Positions 47,101-58,718 of a DNA stretch of 64,000 nucleotides are shown in pieces. Origin of the DNA: Megalobrama amblycephala (Eukaryota > Chordata > Actinopteri > Cypriniformes > Xenocyprididae). Position 1 is the stretch's first letter; each line of letters begins with the position of its first letter. Location of the stretch: positions 6,114,047 through 6,178,046 of the forward strand of contig NC_063050.1 in assembly GCF_018812025.1 (NCBI RefSeq), in the 5' to 3' direction. Under the pieces are notes generated by a model that was not told where the DNA came from, searched no databases, and saw nothing but the letters and a program-made list of their open reading frames with translations. A program made the translations under genes and the position numbers.

Positions 47101-50100
47101 ACTAGAGTTTTTGCTTCAAAATTATGTAAAAATTATCATTCCTACTCCTTCATATAAAACAATAGAGAGATTTAAATTTTCTAAAACATCTTTGGTCAAG
47201 AAACACAGTATGCGAGGAGGCGTGAATCATCATGAATATTGGGTGATTCTCACCTGAGAAGATAAAAGAATCACATAAAGAGCTCTAATGACCTGCATAA
47301 TAATAAGGTCTTTCAGACAGGTAGGCTGTGAAAAGACCCTCTGTTGATCATGTCTCAAGCTCATCATAATGTAAATCAAACATACAGAAAAAACAGCAAT
47401 ACTGTGAAATATTATTACAATTTAAAATAATGGTATTCTATTATATTCTTTAAAATATAATGTATTTCTATGATACAAAGTGTCTGAACAGTTATGTTAC
47501 CTCTATGGCATTTCATATAGGCTTTTAGCTTAAAAGCATGCACATTTGGAGAAATATTGATGGATTCTCATGTTTATGTCAATTTTCTATACAGAGGAGT
47601 AATATTTATTCAGGATTTATTGTTATTACTATGAGTACTGGATACTGTGTTTTCAATTCATACTTGCAGCCGGAGGGTGCTCTGTACACCTTTAGGCCAC
47701 AAATGCCAATGCTAAAGAAGAATAGGCAATCCAGGAAATAACTGAACTAACAGAGGCCAGAGATCGCTAACTATGGCTATTCAAAACACTTTTCAAGACG
47801 ATAAATACACGATTGAGATGATGTATACATGTATTGACTGAATTTGTATCTGAATAGCGCTGGTTCCGTGGGCGTGGCCGCATTAGCGGATAATGAGCTG
47901 AATCAAGGACTTCTGACATGGCTCTCTTTTCATACAGATTACATAAACACAGAATTTTTGTTTTCGATTTGACTTACATGATTTAAAACCTGACATTTCA
48001 ACGTTTCTTTAGACACAAGTCTAATTTTTTTGTGATTAGTATTCACTAAGTTACAGTTCATTTTCTGAGAACTATCAGATTGGACTTTGTTCAGAGGGAG
48101 ACGCGAGATCACGCATCATGTTAGTTTTCTTTATTTTACAAAAAGCACAACATTTTGTTTTTACTCTTAGTGTACACAAATAAAAGAAGATATTCCACAG
48201 ATTAAAATGGTGTATAGTAATTGTATGTGCAACATTGACAGAGTATTTTGAGTCTCTTTCACACTGGTTAGAAAAAAAAACGCGGTGATCATGCCGGCAT
48301 GACCGCCGACCCGAGGGAGTTAATGAAAAAGGTGCAACTGCAGTCGAAAAGAGTGGGTATGCAGAAGGTTGTTAAATCCCTCAGGGGGTACGACACTCTA
48401 AAAAGTTTGAGAACCACTGAAAAAGGATATGTTAAATTGCACAAATGCTACTGCTAAAAGTACAATGTCAATACCAATACCTTGATTCAAATTTCTCATA
48501 AGGTTAACTGAATTGGCCTAAAGAGAAAAATTATAATGACTATTTTGTATAAAGACTACATATAAAATAGCTACCAAAATTAATGTTGGTAATTGCAGTT
48601 TGATTAAAAGTAATGACTAAAAGTAATGACAAAAATGCAATGACTTTTTGTCAGCTAAAACTAGACTAAACTATGAAAGACAAAAATGACAAAAATGTGA
48701 CTAAAACTAAAAAGCATTTTCATCTGAAGAAGAAGACTAAATCAATGGCTGTCAAAATTAACATTGCTTCACATTAATGTCCTGACAGCCACTTGATGCA
48801 CAGAAAGACGCGTGCCAGAATCGTTCGCACAAACGAATGATAACGCACAATTATGCCAAAATTTCAGAATTCAGGCCATTTGATAATACCTAGAATATCA
48901 AAATCAACCGCAGGCAGTAGATCCTTCTCCTATTTGGCACCTAAACTCTGGAACAATCTTCCTAGCATTGTTCGGGAAGCAGACACATTCTGTCAGTTTA
49001 AATCTAGACTAAAAACACATCTCTTTAACCTGGCATACACGTAACACATTATCAATTTATATTTTCAAATCCGTTAAAGGATTATTAGGCTGCATAAATT
49101 AGGTCAGCCGGAACCAGGAACACTTCCCATAACACCTGATGTACTCGCTACATCATAAGAAGAATGGCGTCTATGTTTATCCCGAGGTTTACGTAGTCTG
49201 CCAGATCCAGGCCGTATCCAGTTGAAATGAAGGACCTGCGCCTAGGCACGACCACAGCACAGCCCTGAAGTGTCAACTAAACTATCCCCTGTGAAGGCCT
49301 CCTTCCCTTTCCTTTCCCTATGTATAGTTAAAACATTATTCCAGTTCGCATAGATCCACGGACACGACTGTATTATTTTTCTATATTATGCAGACCAGAC
49401 AAGTAATTTGGCAATATCACTTTGTAAAAAAGATCAAGTGTCTGTGCACATACACATTCAAACATGCAAACCTATCGACTAAACATGTAAATGAACGGCA
49501 AGAATGCGTTAAAAGTCTTCGGTTTTTAGTAGGAAAGGTGTCATTTAAGCGGCCCCTAAGTTAATAATTAACAATTTTTACAGCAGAAGTGATTCAATCA
49601 AAAACCTACTTAAGCTTGATAATAATATTTTCTTAGAGCTGCTATAAAGCCAAAACAATCTCTGTCAATTAATTTTCCTATTATCACTGTGAAGCTGCTT
49701 TAAAAAAATCTGTATGGTGAAAAGCGCTGTATAAATGAAGACGACTTTGTGGCAGATTTTAAAGTGACAGCAGCCACTAATGCTGTCTGTCATTAATGTT
49801 AATCAAAGAACAAAGGTAACAGAGAAAATTAATCACTGCTCTTGACTAAAAAACTTTTGTAGCTTTAATAAGGATTAATATTTATTTAATTTATAATTTA
49901 TCTAGTGCAGACTGTTTGATAACTTTCAATATTAAATTTCTGTGTATTTCCTACCTATTAGTCAGGTAGATAGTCCAAAGGCAAATATAATATTTATAAT
50001 GGGTTTATGTGAAGATTGTTTTAAGTTCACTTAAAATGAATGAAATATGATTTGACACGCTACCACGGCACATGATGAAGGGAACGTCTGCCAATTCCAC

Positions 50101-53100
50101 CAAGTGGTTAAAACGTATAATTTGTATTCATTAAAATTACTTTTAACATTTAAAAACAGACATGCTCATATTCCAAAGCTTGTAGTAGGTTTCTATTGGT
50201 AATACTGACTTAAAGGATTAGTCCACTTTTAAATAAACTTTTGCTGATAATTTACTCACCCCCATGTCATCCAAGATGTCCATGTCTTTCTTTCTTCAGT
50301 CGAAAAGAAATTAAGGTTTTTGATGTAAACATTCTAGGATTTTTCTCCATATCATTCATTTCAATGGGCACCAAACGGTTGAAGGTCCAAATAGCAGCTT
50401 CAAAGGGCTTTAAACGACACCAGACGATGCCAGACGATGAATAAGGGTCTTATCTAGTGAAACAGAAAAAATTTAAAATTTTAAGTTTCATAAGCACAAA
50501 TGCTGGCTTTGCTCTTTTCTCCGATGCGCGTTCGTGAACACTGACTCGATACTTCCGCCTACGTCAACCGTGACCTTTTCAACGTAATTGCGTATTATGT
50601 GACGTCACGAATGCGCATCGGAGAAAAGAACAAAGCCAGCATTTGTGCTTATAAAACTTAAACTTTTTTTTTTTTTTAAATGACCAATCGTTTCGCTAGA
50701 TAAGACCCTTATTCATCGTCTGGTATTGTCTGGTGTCGTTTAAAGCCCTTTGAAGCTGCACTGAAACTGCCATTTGGACCTTCAACCGTTTGGTGCCCAT
50801 TGAAATGAATGATATGGAGAAAAATCCTAGAATGTTTACATCAAAAACCTTCATTTCTTTTCCACTGAAGAAAGAAAGACATGGACATCTTGGATGACAT
50901 AGGGGTGAGTAAATTATCAGCAAAAGTTTATTTAAAAGTGGAGTAATCCTTTAATACAGGTGACATTTTGACAATACATATAGGGAAGTATAATTTCACC
51001 TGTAGTAAGTCAAAAATCTTTTTTTTTATTGCAAATAATTGTCTATTGTAAGTACATGAAGGGAGGTATTGACAAAATGTCACCTGTAGTAAGTTAGTCT
51101 TACCAGCAGGAACTAACAAGCTTTGGAATTTGAATTTCCAAATACGTTGAAGAATTTATGCTGAAAAGAGGTACAGTAGGCTTCAGTTTCACTTTAAATT
51201 AATTCATTGTGGCTTGATGATTATATAGCCTGAATACTGTTAACTTCAAATGATTTGTTGTGAAGTGAGGGGAACTAAAATAGCTTAAAGTTTTATAGTG
51301 TTTATAATGTTTGTAAACATTTTGCTTTATTTACCAGTATTTTACATAATTTCAGCTAATAATAAAATGCGATGTATAGGTCTATGCGACTTATTTTTTT
51401 TCCTCTCAAAGCACAAGTTTATATGATTAGCATATTTTTTAAAATTATCTTGAAAAAAACAAACAAACTTTAATTTCTTTAAACCTGTCACGATCACCAG
51501 TGAGAATGCCCGTCATTGCCATCAGAGGGCACTCCAACCCGGACTACTATTATTGTCAAAGACTCCATTACCCATAAACCACTGACTGGTCTATCAGCCA
51601 TGATTGTTCACAGCTGTCTGTCATCAACCTCATTAGCCCTGTCTATGTAAGCCTGTTTCACCATGTGTCTCACTGCGACGTTTTGTTTGTGTTACACTGC
51701 ATCTCTAAGCATTCTCCTTGGTTTCATGTGTCTTGGTTTTTGGATTTTCCCCTATCCCCCTTCTGCCTGTATTTCCTGCCACATTTGTTTGTTTGTTTGT
51801 TTGTTTGTTTGTTTGTTTGTTTGTTTGTTTAAACTGCCTGCCTGTTATTTTGGATTACGGTTCTGGATTGTCTCTTAAATAAAGCTGGATTTGGATCTTC
51901 ACTCAATCTCTGAGCAGTTCCGTAACAAAACCGTTGACAGTTTTTCATTTTGCTTAATGCATTTGGACAAAATCTTGTTATCAAAGATGATGTTGTAGGG
52001 TAGGCTATTGGCTATGACTAGACACAAATACCAGATTAAGACTCTCTTTGTGTTTTTTGAGTAATGATTCATAAAACATCAGTTGATCATATGTTTACAT
52101 TCATTTCATATTTCCATATTGACAAAAAAAAAAAATCAAGATATAGTTTACCCAAAAAATTTAATACAGTCATCATTTACTCGACCTCATGGTTGAGTGA
52201 ATGACCCAAAAGTTTGTGTAATAAATTCTATGTTGAATTAAATAAAATATTTCTTTCAGAATCTACTTTTGTAATGTCTATTTGATGCTTTACACAATAA
52301 TGACTTCAAATTATCTGTTGGGGATAATTTCTCAGCAAAATTTGATGTACAATAAATTTGTGATATACACCTAGGATGGCTTGATGGTAAGTAAAGCTTG
52401 AGGTAATTTTCATTCGAAAGATAACTAATCCTTTAAAGGGATAGTTCACCCAAAAATGAAAATTTGATGTTTATCTGCTTACCCCCAGTGCATCCAAGAT
52501 GTAGGTGACATTTTTTCTTCAGTCGATCACAAATGATGATTTTTAACTGCAACCGCTGCCCTCTGTCATTCAAATAATTGCAGTAGATGGGAACTTCATC
52601 TATAAGAGTGAATAAACCTTGCTTAGACAAATCCAAATGAAACCCTGCGGCTCGTGACGACACATTAATGTCCTAAGACACGAAACGATCGGTTTGTGTG
52701 AGAAACCGAACAGTATTTATATCATTTTTTACCTCTAATACACCACTATGTCCAACTCCGTTCAGCTTCCGGTGAGTGAGGTCAGATCGTGCTCTGACAA
52801 CGGAAGTGATGTCTCGCGCTCATTGAAGTATATGGGCGAGACATCACTTCCGTCATCACAACGCGTTTTTTGACCTCACTAGCAGGAAGCTGAACGGAGT
52901 TGGACATAGTGGTGTATTAGAGGTAAAAAATGATATAAATACTTTTCGGTTTCTCTCACAAACCGATCGTTTCGTGTCTTAGGACATTAATGTGTCGTCA
53001 CGAGCCGCAGGGTTTCATTTGGATTTGTCTAAGCAAGGTTTATTCACTCTTATAGATGAAGTTCCCATCTACTGCAATTATTTGAATGACAGAGGGCAGC

Positions 53101-56100
53101 GGTTGCAGTTAAAAATCATCATTTGTGATCGACTGAAGAAAAAATGTCACCTACATCTTGGATGCACTGGGGGTAAGCTGATAAACATCAAATTTTCATT
53201 TTTGGGTGAACTATCCCTTTAAGGCCACCTAATATAAAGTGGGACCCATGTGTTTTCTTTCTCGACTGTTAACGTTCACTAAACACATAACCGACTATGT
53301 TTCACAAGGATACTTGCCTATACAGGCATTTTGACATAATTTTGTGTGAATTTGTCCATTTAAGTGCAAGAAGAGAAGAAAAATAACTAAATTTCATAGG
53401 CTATTAGCATGTCAATATCTTACCAAACTACAAACTTTACACAGCAGGGTCTTATCAGCTTGCGCACAGCAGCTATATAGGTGTAAATATTTAATTTGTT
53501 TAGCATTCTAATAATTTAATACATTTACTTCTTAGACATCCTCTGCTCTGCTCTGTTGTCAATGTTTCTTTGTCACAAACACTCGATTGTACAGGCAGTG
53601 TGGTATGGGTTGTTGGAATCTGAGCATTTTAATGAGTATGAGTACGAGTACACAAGCTCAGTAATGGGCCTGATATTGCTGCAGGGGTGACTCCAAAATC
53701 TTTTGACTTCTAAGTGAAGAATGAATCACGTTAAGTTTTCTAATTTATTACGTGACTGATTTGGCCGAGGCTCACTTGCATCACTATGGAGTGAGTGCAT
53801 AAGCAATAAGTTGCAAGCTGCAGTTCAATTAACGGCCATTGGTGTCACTAATAACAAGGGTTTCTGAATTCTACATCTAGTCCCTTCAAGACTCTAAGCT
53901 TGTTATTTAGGAGACAATTTAAGAAAAGGTTCATTTTAAACATGTTAAATTCATTATTAAACATGGTTCTTCATTTGTTAATAATTAACACTCACAGAGC
54001 TTTTCTGCAGTTGATCACAGCTGGTATCAGTCTTCTTCTACCCTCATCTGATGTGTTGTATTTCTTGAGGTCCAGCTCATCCAGCATCTCCTCCGACATC
54101 TGAAGCATGTAGGAGATGGTTGAGCAGTGAGAAGGAGAGAGTTTCTCCTCTGAATGTTTGTCTGATTTCACAAACTCCTGAATCTCTCTGGACAGAGTCT
54201 GATCTTTCACTTCCAGCAGACAGAGGAACAGATTGATGGATCTTTCAGTGGAGAGTCCATGTCCATCTTTGATCTTCTCTTTAATGTACTGTGCAGTTTC
54301 TCTGATACTCTCTGAGCTGTTCTCTGTGTGTGTCAGTAGATCCTGTAAGAGTCTCTGATTGGAATCCAGTGAGACTCCCAGCAGGAACCGAAGGAACAGA
54401 TCCAGCTGTCCATTCTTACTCTTGAGGGCTTTATCTACAGCTGATGTAAGTAGGTCATACAGAAATTCTTCATCAAATCTGTAAAATCTGAATTCATGCA
54501 GTGGTTCCTTGTTCTTTGTTAAAAAGCAGTAAAACACATAGAAAGCAGCAAGAAACTCTTGAACACTCAAATGAATGAAGCTGTAGACTTTCCTCTGATG
54601 AATCACAGATTCCTCCTTAAAGATCTCAGTGCAAATCCCAGAATACACTGAGGCATCAGTGACGTCTATGCCGCTCTCTCTCAGGTCCTCCTCATAGAAC
54701 ATCACATTGCCCTTCATCAGCTGCTTGAAAGCCACTTCAGCAAGTTTCACAATCACTTCTCTGTTGGACTGCAGGAGTTTTTCCAGATCTCTCTCTTCAT
54801 ACTTCTGATTCCTCATGTTGATCTGAATCAGCAGAAAGTGGATGTACATTTCAGTCAGAGTTTGAGGGATTTCTGCACTCAGATCTTCTTTCAGGAGCTT
54901 TTGAAGCACAGTGGATGAGATCCAGCAGAAGACAGGTATGTGGCACATGATGTGGAGGCTTCTGGCTCTTCTGATGTGTGAGATGATTCTGCAGGCTTGA
55001 TGCTCATCACTGATTCTCTTCCTGAAATATTCCTCCTTCTGAGGCTCATTGAATCCCTGAATTTCTGTCACACGGTTGATGTATTTGGAGGGGATCTGAC
55101 TGGCTGCTGCTGGTCTGGAGGTGATCCAGATGAGAGCAGAGGGAAGCAGCTCTCCTGTCATGAGCTTTGACATCAACACACCCACTGATGAAGTCTCAGT
55201 CACATCAGAAACTTTCTGAGCGTCTGAAAACATCAGTGTGATTCTGCTTTCATCCAGACCATCAAAGATTAACACAACTTTACACTCCTCATAAATCTTT
55301 GAGTCCAGATCTTGAAGTTCAGGATGAAAGTCCAGCAGAAGTCTGTGAAGACTGTACTGATGATCTCGGATCAAGTTCAGCTCTCGAAATGGAAGCACAA
55401 ACATGAAATCTACATCCTGATTGGCTTTTCCCTCAGCCCAGTCCAGAATGAACTTCTGCACAGAGACGGTTTTTCCGATTCCAGCGATGCCTTTAGTAAG
55501 AACAGTCTTGATTTGGTCTTTCTCCTCACATCCTGGTTCAGGTGAGGCTTTAAAGATGTCATTGCAGTAGATTGGAGTTTCTTGTGAGGGTTGTGTTCTG
55601 GCTGTTTTCTCTATCTGTAAAACCTCATGTTCTTCACTCACTCCTTCACTCTCTCCCTCTATGATGTAGAGCTGTGTGTAGATCCTGTTCAGGAGGGTTT
55701 CATTCTCTTGGAGTTTCATTCCCTCAAATAATCTCTCATACCTGTTCTTCATGCTGGTTTTGTGCTGGTCTTTGACTCTCTGTAGTTCATCATCCACTGG
55801 TTGAGGAGAATCCTGGTTTCCAGTCTGATCGTCTCTATACACAGTGTTCAAAATCGTTAAATCATTAAAACAGATCATGTAAAATGAAGGATTTAATATA
55901 TAAATAAAATAAAACAAATCACGCTGTAAATAAATACAGAAGTAAGTCTTGCATTTTCTGTATAATTAAAGGGGACGTATTATGCAAAATTCAATACTAC
56001 ATTGTATTATAACATAATTAATTGTCCACAAGCACAAGCACAACCACCCTAATAAGGAAAAAAAATATTCACTTGATTCATTTTCCCCACAAATTAAGAA

Positions 56101-58718
56101 ACTCACTCCATTGAGCTGTCACAGTAGAACTGGCCTCACCCATGACTGGTGACAGAATCTGCCTTATTAGCTTAGCTTGGCTCTTTTGCTTTTATATATT
56201 TTTATTTCCTAATTTTATCTTAAGCAAATCACCACAGTGCTTAAACGAAAAAGCTTGGCACCAATGCTAAAACTAGAAACTTTTGTGACTGGAAGATTAT
56301 TAGAAAAAATGGTTATTTTTATCCGACCACCCTACCACTGACAGCAGCTTACATTCCTGAGCCGGGACAACACAGCTGCCTATATTCAGACGAAAATCTC
56401 CATCTGGTTCAGAATCTACTTGCTGCACAAACTGACAAAGACTTCTACAAAAGATTGCAGTTCTTGATACAAAGTTACTTGCAGTAACCAATGGAATAAA
56501 CAGGGAGTGGGACCCAAAGGCACTCCAGACTTCAGATTGTCATGAGTATCACTTGTTGCGGCACTAGCTTCTTCTACCCCAGATGTGCTCCAACAGTAGT
56601 CACATTCAAATTCAGACTGAAAACACATCTGTTTAGGTGTGCATTTACTGAATGAGCACTGTGCCACTGTACATCCGACTGATTGCACTTTTTCAGGTTC
56701 ATTTTTTTAAGGTTCATTAGTTAAACATTAGTTAATGTATTAACTAACATAAACTGGGTGAACCATTGAAATTTGAAATGTTTTGAAACACTTATGACAT
56801 AATGAAGTTTGATACGCTCTCCGAACCACTGACTCCAAACAAAAGATTTGTAAAGGCTTCATAAAGCAAGGTTTTGTAGACAATGCTGTGTTATAATTCA
56901 TACGATAGACATAATAGGCATGATAGATCCCCTTTAATGTCTTACAATTCAAGTTCAATATAAATATTAGTTAATTAAAAAAAATTGTCAACTTTACATC
57001 ACTGAAATTTTGTCCACAGATTTGAGGTGAAATCAAATTACAAAAAAATCTCATCTCTCTGTGGACATTCAGTGGGTTTTGGGGTGGTATAAAAGCAGTT
57101 AAATTACCCACACCAGGTTTACACTCACCTGGGGTCAGAGGTCACGGCTTCATCACTGAATTCAGGAGGATTATACATTGATCTGCCACTCTTCAGAGAC
57201 ACACAGCTTGGTCCTGGAGATGAAGATCTCTGACTCTTCCTTTTAGAGATAGTTAGAAAACACAGAAATAATTATTCCTTTAGATTTGCCTGTTTCATTT
57301 ATTATAAGTCAGTCTGTTGTCTCTAATGACTATTTCACACTGGCAGTGTTTCCAGTGCGCAACTGAACCACTGCTGATTGTGATTATTCCTCCGAATATC
57401 ATCTTGTTATGTGCTTTTGTTTATGATCGCCAGCAAACTCTGCTGTCTCCCTTCTAACACACTCACTGTGCAGTAGGGATGCGCCGATCTGTTACTCAGT
57501 ATCTGTATCAGCTCCGATACTACCATTTTTCCCGGATCAGGTATCGGTCAGATGGAACCGATCCAAATCTGATACTGTGTGTTCTATTCTGTGTTATTGT
57601 TAAGCCCCACAAAAGGCACAAAACATTAAAAAGCAGGTACAGATGAAGATTTAAGTCTTTAAACTCAAGTTCACATAAACTCTTCCCTCCGCTGCAGCTG
57701 TCAGTCATTCTCCATTCAGCATTCAAACAGCACGTCGTGTTCGGTTATGACAGTCAACACAATGAAATTCTCTCCAAGATGATTCAGTGTTCCTATTATT
57801 ATACTTGATCTGTAGACAAAGGTCAATGATTTTGCATAAAAGGACTTCATCTTGCTGGAGTTTATTGCTGTTTCTCTCTGGTGTCTGTTAGATCACAACA
57901 CTGGAGTAGAAACTTAGAAAGCACTATGAATTGTTCTTCACATGCACCGTAACTGAAATTTAAAACTGCTAAAAGAAAAGGCTCAATAAACTGTTGCATA
58001 GATATATTACACCAGGGCTGTCCAACCCTGCTCCTGGAGAGCTACCATCCTGCAGACTTCAGTTCCAACCCTGCTCCAACACACCTGTCTGTAATTACCA
58101 GTCAACCCTGAACACCTTGATTAGCTGCTGCAGGTGGGTTTGATTGGGGTTGGAGCTGAAGGATGGTAGCTCTCCAGGAGCAGGGTTGGACACCCCGTAT
58201 TACACTATGCATAAATATCTCTTCACTTTGTGCCTTGAGATTTTCCATGCTGTGCACTTCAAGGGCATCATTCTGCACACGGGATGTGCATAAGCACTTT
58301 GTGCCATTCTGTAATGGATCCCTTCATATTATAATACTTTTGCGCAATGAAAGACAGTCTATCTTGTTCTGTTCTATCTATCATTGTTGCTGCTTCATTA
58401 AAAAGCTGTGCTATACATTTCAAAGAAATGTCTTTTTTAATTTTATAGTAAATAATTATATATATAAATATATTTTTAATTGCACTGTCACATTAATTCA
58501 AGGCACACATGATCCAAGTTAGCTTTTTCCAATGATAGAGCCACAGACCCTTGTATCTCTCAATGATAAGACCATCTCTTGACTGTGCCTCACCTGGGGT
58601 CAGAGGTCACTGCTCCATCACTGAATTCAGGAGGATTATACATTGATCTGTCACTCTTCAGAGACACACAGCTGGGTTCTGGAGATGAAGATCTCTTCCT
58701 CCTCTCTCTGTTCTCCAT
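43595..58718 (-). CDS. NLR-C family receptor: N-terminal modules, FISNA-NACHT, LRRs, B30.2
   Basis: Eight coding exons on the minus strand: 58718-58594, 57239-57129, 55834-53996, 45440-45267, 45025-44852, 44504-44331, 44257-44211 and 44124-43595. All junctions have AG/GT and matching phases. The lengths (125, 111, 1839, 174, 174, 174, 47, 530) total 3174 bp, 1057 residues plus stop, with no internal stop. Domain order: short N-terminal modules, FISNA, NACHT with Walker A and B, helical domains, three LRR units, linker, PRY-SPRY. This is the standard NLR-C (NLRC3-like) architecture of cyprinids, a cytosolic pattern-recognition or regulatory NTPase of innate immunity. The ligand is unknown. The exon set is small for LRRs, though family members vary. 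Introns hold MITEs, an L2 fragment and a solo LTR. It looks intact; expression cannot be judged. Confidence 0.85.
44211..44257 (-). CDS. Linker exon preceding B30.2 (complete NLR)
   Basis: 47 bp encoding [15 protein letters not shown], with donor GTACGT and acceptor TATAG. The phase makes the junction [10 protein letters not shown], as expected for this family. The intron to the B30.2 exon is only 86 bp. Confidence 0.75.
44331..44504 (-). CDS. LRR exon 3 (complete NLR)
   Basis: 174 bp, acceptor TTTAG, donor AA|GTATGT. It encodes [34 protein letters not shown] and CSLQKL, two ribonuclease-inhibitor-type leucine-rich repeats. More divergent than the other two LRR exons. Confidence 0.85.
44852..45025 (-). 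CDS. LRR exon 2 (complete NLR)
   Basis: 174 bp, acceptor CTTCTAG, donor AG|GTTTGA. It encodes [32 protein letters not shown] and CQLQIL. Almost identical to the exon at 45267-45440, including intron borders, so the two are a recent exon duplication. Confidence 0.85.
45267..45440 (-). CDS. LRR exon 1 (complete NLR)
   Basis: 174 bp, acceptor CTTCTAG, donor AG|GTATTA. It encodes [32 protein letters not shown] and CQLQIL. It follows the NACHT exon in frame (KAL-IAGCN) across an 8.5-kb intron full of repeats. Confidence 0.85.
45600..46800. repeat. Intronic repeats with a doubled unit
   Basis: Two similar stretches at about 45905-46070 and 46185-46345 share the order GGC..TATGACT, GTGTAGATGTCTTCA, GAAGTTTG.GGCAGA, GCATTGTATG and TTCCTGTTTCATG. 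This is a tandemly arranged fish repeat, unit spacing about 275 bp. A fragment at about 45650-45780 is related to 3660-3790. No exon of the NLR is seen here. Confidence 0.5.
46803..48323. mobile_element. TTAA-flanked piggyBac-like element, non-autonomous
   Basis: The left end TTAACCCTCAGGGGTC and the right end GACCCGAGGGAGTTAA are imperfect inverted repeats bordered by TTAA. Bases at about 47700-48300 are the reverse complement of about 11600-12210. No transposase frame remains. It lies in the NLR intron. Confidence 0.5.
48324..48839. other. Unassigned intron sequence
   Basis: AT-rich; contains repeated AAAGTAATGAC words near 48605-48640. No gene. Confidence 0.35.
48840..49745 (+). mobile_element. 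L2-like LINE 3' end, plus strand
   Basis: It begins within the last RT-associated domain ([23 protein letters not shown] to LFNLAYT, stop at 49044), then the L2 3'UTR, ending GCGCTGTATAAATGAAGACGAC near 49745. It is the same family as the minus-strand L2 at 25985-28650 and is strongly 5'-truncated. Confidence 0.8.
50210..50954. mobile_element. Foldback (palindromic) DNA element, TTAA ends
   Basis: Left arm TTAAAGGATTAGTCCACTTTT to about 50460 is inverted at about 50690-50954 (ending AAAAGTGGAGTAATCCTTTAA). Arms are about 250 bp, nearly identical, with a second inverted pair closer to the centre (GATGCGCGTTCGTGA and partner). TTAA at both edges. A relative lies at 61701-62475. Confidence 0.75.
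50955..51480. other. Unassigned intron sequence
   Basis: AT-rich. A short repeated segment (TTTTGACAATACATATAGGG and a partly inverted partner near 51070) may be another small foldback. No exon. Confidence 0.35.
51486..51927 (+). mobile_element. Solo LTR with a 5-bp duplication
   Basis: It runs TGTCACGATCACC...CCGTAACA, flanked by AAACC at 51481-51485 and 51928-51932. AATAAA near 51880 would be its polyadenylation signal. It contains a (TTTG)n microsatellite at 51784-51829. Located in the NLR intron. Confidence 0.85.
52433..53222. mobile_element. Near-perfect palindromic foldback element
   Basis: TTAA at both edges. The two halves are inverted copies nearly to the centre, with arms of roughly 370 bp and few mismatches. 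Ends read AGGGATAGTTCACCC. Because of the symmetry, each arm contains the same 76-codon open frame (MSSRAAGFH...), differing by one residue; this is a by-product of the structure, not a gene. Confidence 0.88.
53223..53995. other. Unassigned intron sequence next to the NACHT exon
   Basis: AT-rich; no further exon or clear repeat boundary seen. Confidence 0.4.
53996..55834 (-). CDS. FISNA-NACHT exon of the complete NLR
   Basis: A single 1839-bp exon (613 codons) from acceptor TATAG to donor GTGAGT. FISNA occupies about residues 10-90 ([30 protein letters not shown]). Walker A GIAGIGKT is at exon residues 115-122, and Walker B with its acidic extension, [12 protein letters not shown], is at about 186-197. 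A sensor-like WITSRPAA and winged-helix and helical regions ([17 protein letters not shown]) follow. It ends VINCRKAL before the LRRs. The nucleotide-binding residues are all present, so ATP-dependent oligomerisation is plausible. No frame lesion. Confidence 0.92.
55966..56937. mobile_element. TTAA-flanked MITE in the intron before the NACHT exon
   Basis: Left TTAAAGGGGACGTATTATGC and right GCATGATAGATCCCCTTTAA are inverted with TTAA edges. Small internal frames show no known domain. Boundaries fit piggyBac-type target use. Confidence 0.6.
57129..57239 (-). CDS. Second N-terminal module exon of the complete NLR
   Basis: 111 bp encoding [31 protein letters not shown] and TSDP, with donor CCCAG|GTGAG. 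The acceptor (CTCTAAAAG|G) is weaker than in the sister exons. It repeats the content of exon 1 and keeps the same phase, joining to the FISNA exon as R-DDQTG. Confidence 0.78.
57240..58012. other. Intron with repeat fragments
   Basis: At about 57475-57560 there is a degraded copy of the fish repeat starting AGGGATGCGCCGATC, followed by GATAC-rich sequence. No exon. Confidence 0.4.
58013..58197. mobile_element. Short hAT-type MITE with an 8-bp duplication
   Basis: The left end CAGGGCTGTCCAACCCTGCT and the right end AGCAGGGTTGGACACCCCG are inverted for about 37 bp. The octamer TATTACAC flanks it at 58005-58012 and 58198-58205. Confidence 0.9.
58594..58718 (-). CDS. First coding exon of the complete NLR
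   Basis: The ATG at 58718 opens [20 protein letters not shown], then [16 protein letters not shown] and TSDP at a CCCAG|GTGAG donor. The start is supported by the conserved position in the paralogue (3172) and by the lack of an upstream in-frame extension shared by both. Confidence 0.8.

Noticed and set aside
52992..53222. 76-codon open frame repeated on both arms of the foldback element (also 52433-52663 on the minus strand)
   Set aside because: It is a by-product of the palindrome: both copies are the same DNA inverted, and the frame shows no known domain.
45600..53995. Extra LRR exons in the long intron of the complete NLR
   Set aside because: Searched by eye for the LRELDLS pattern on the minus strand; none seen outside the three listed exons.
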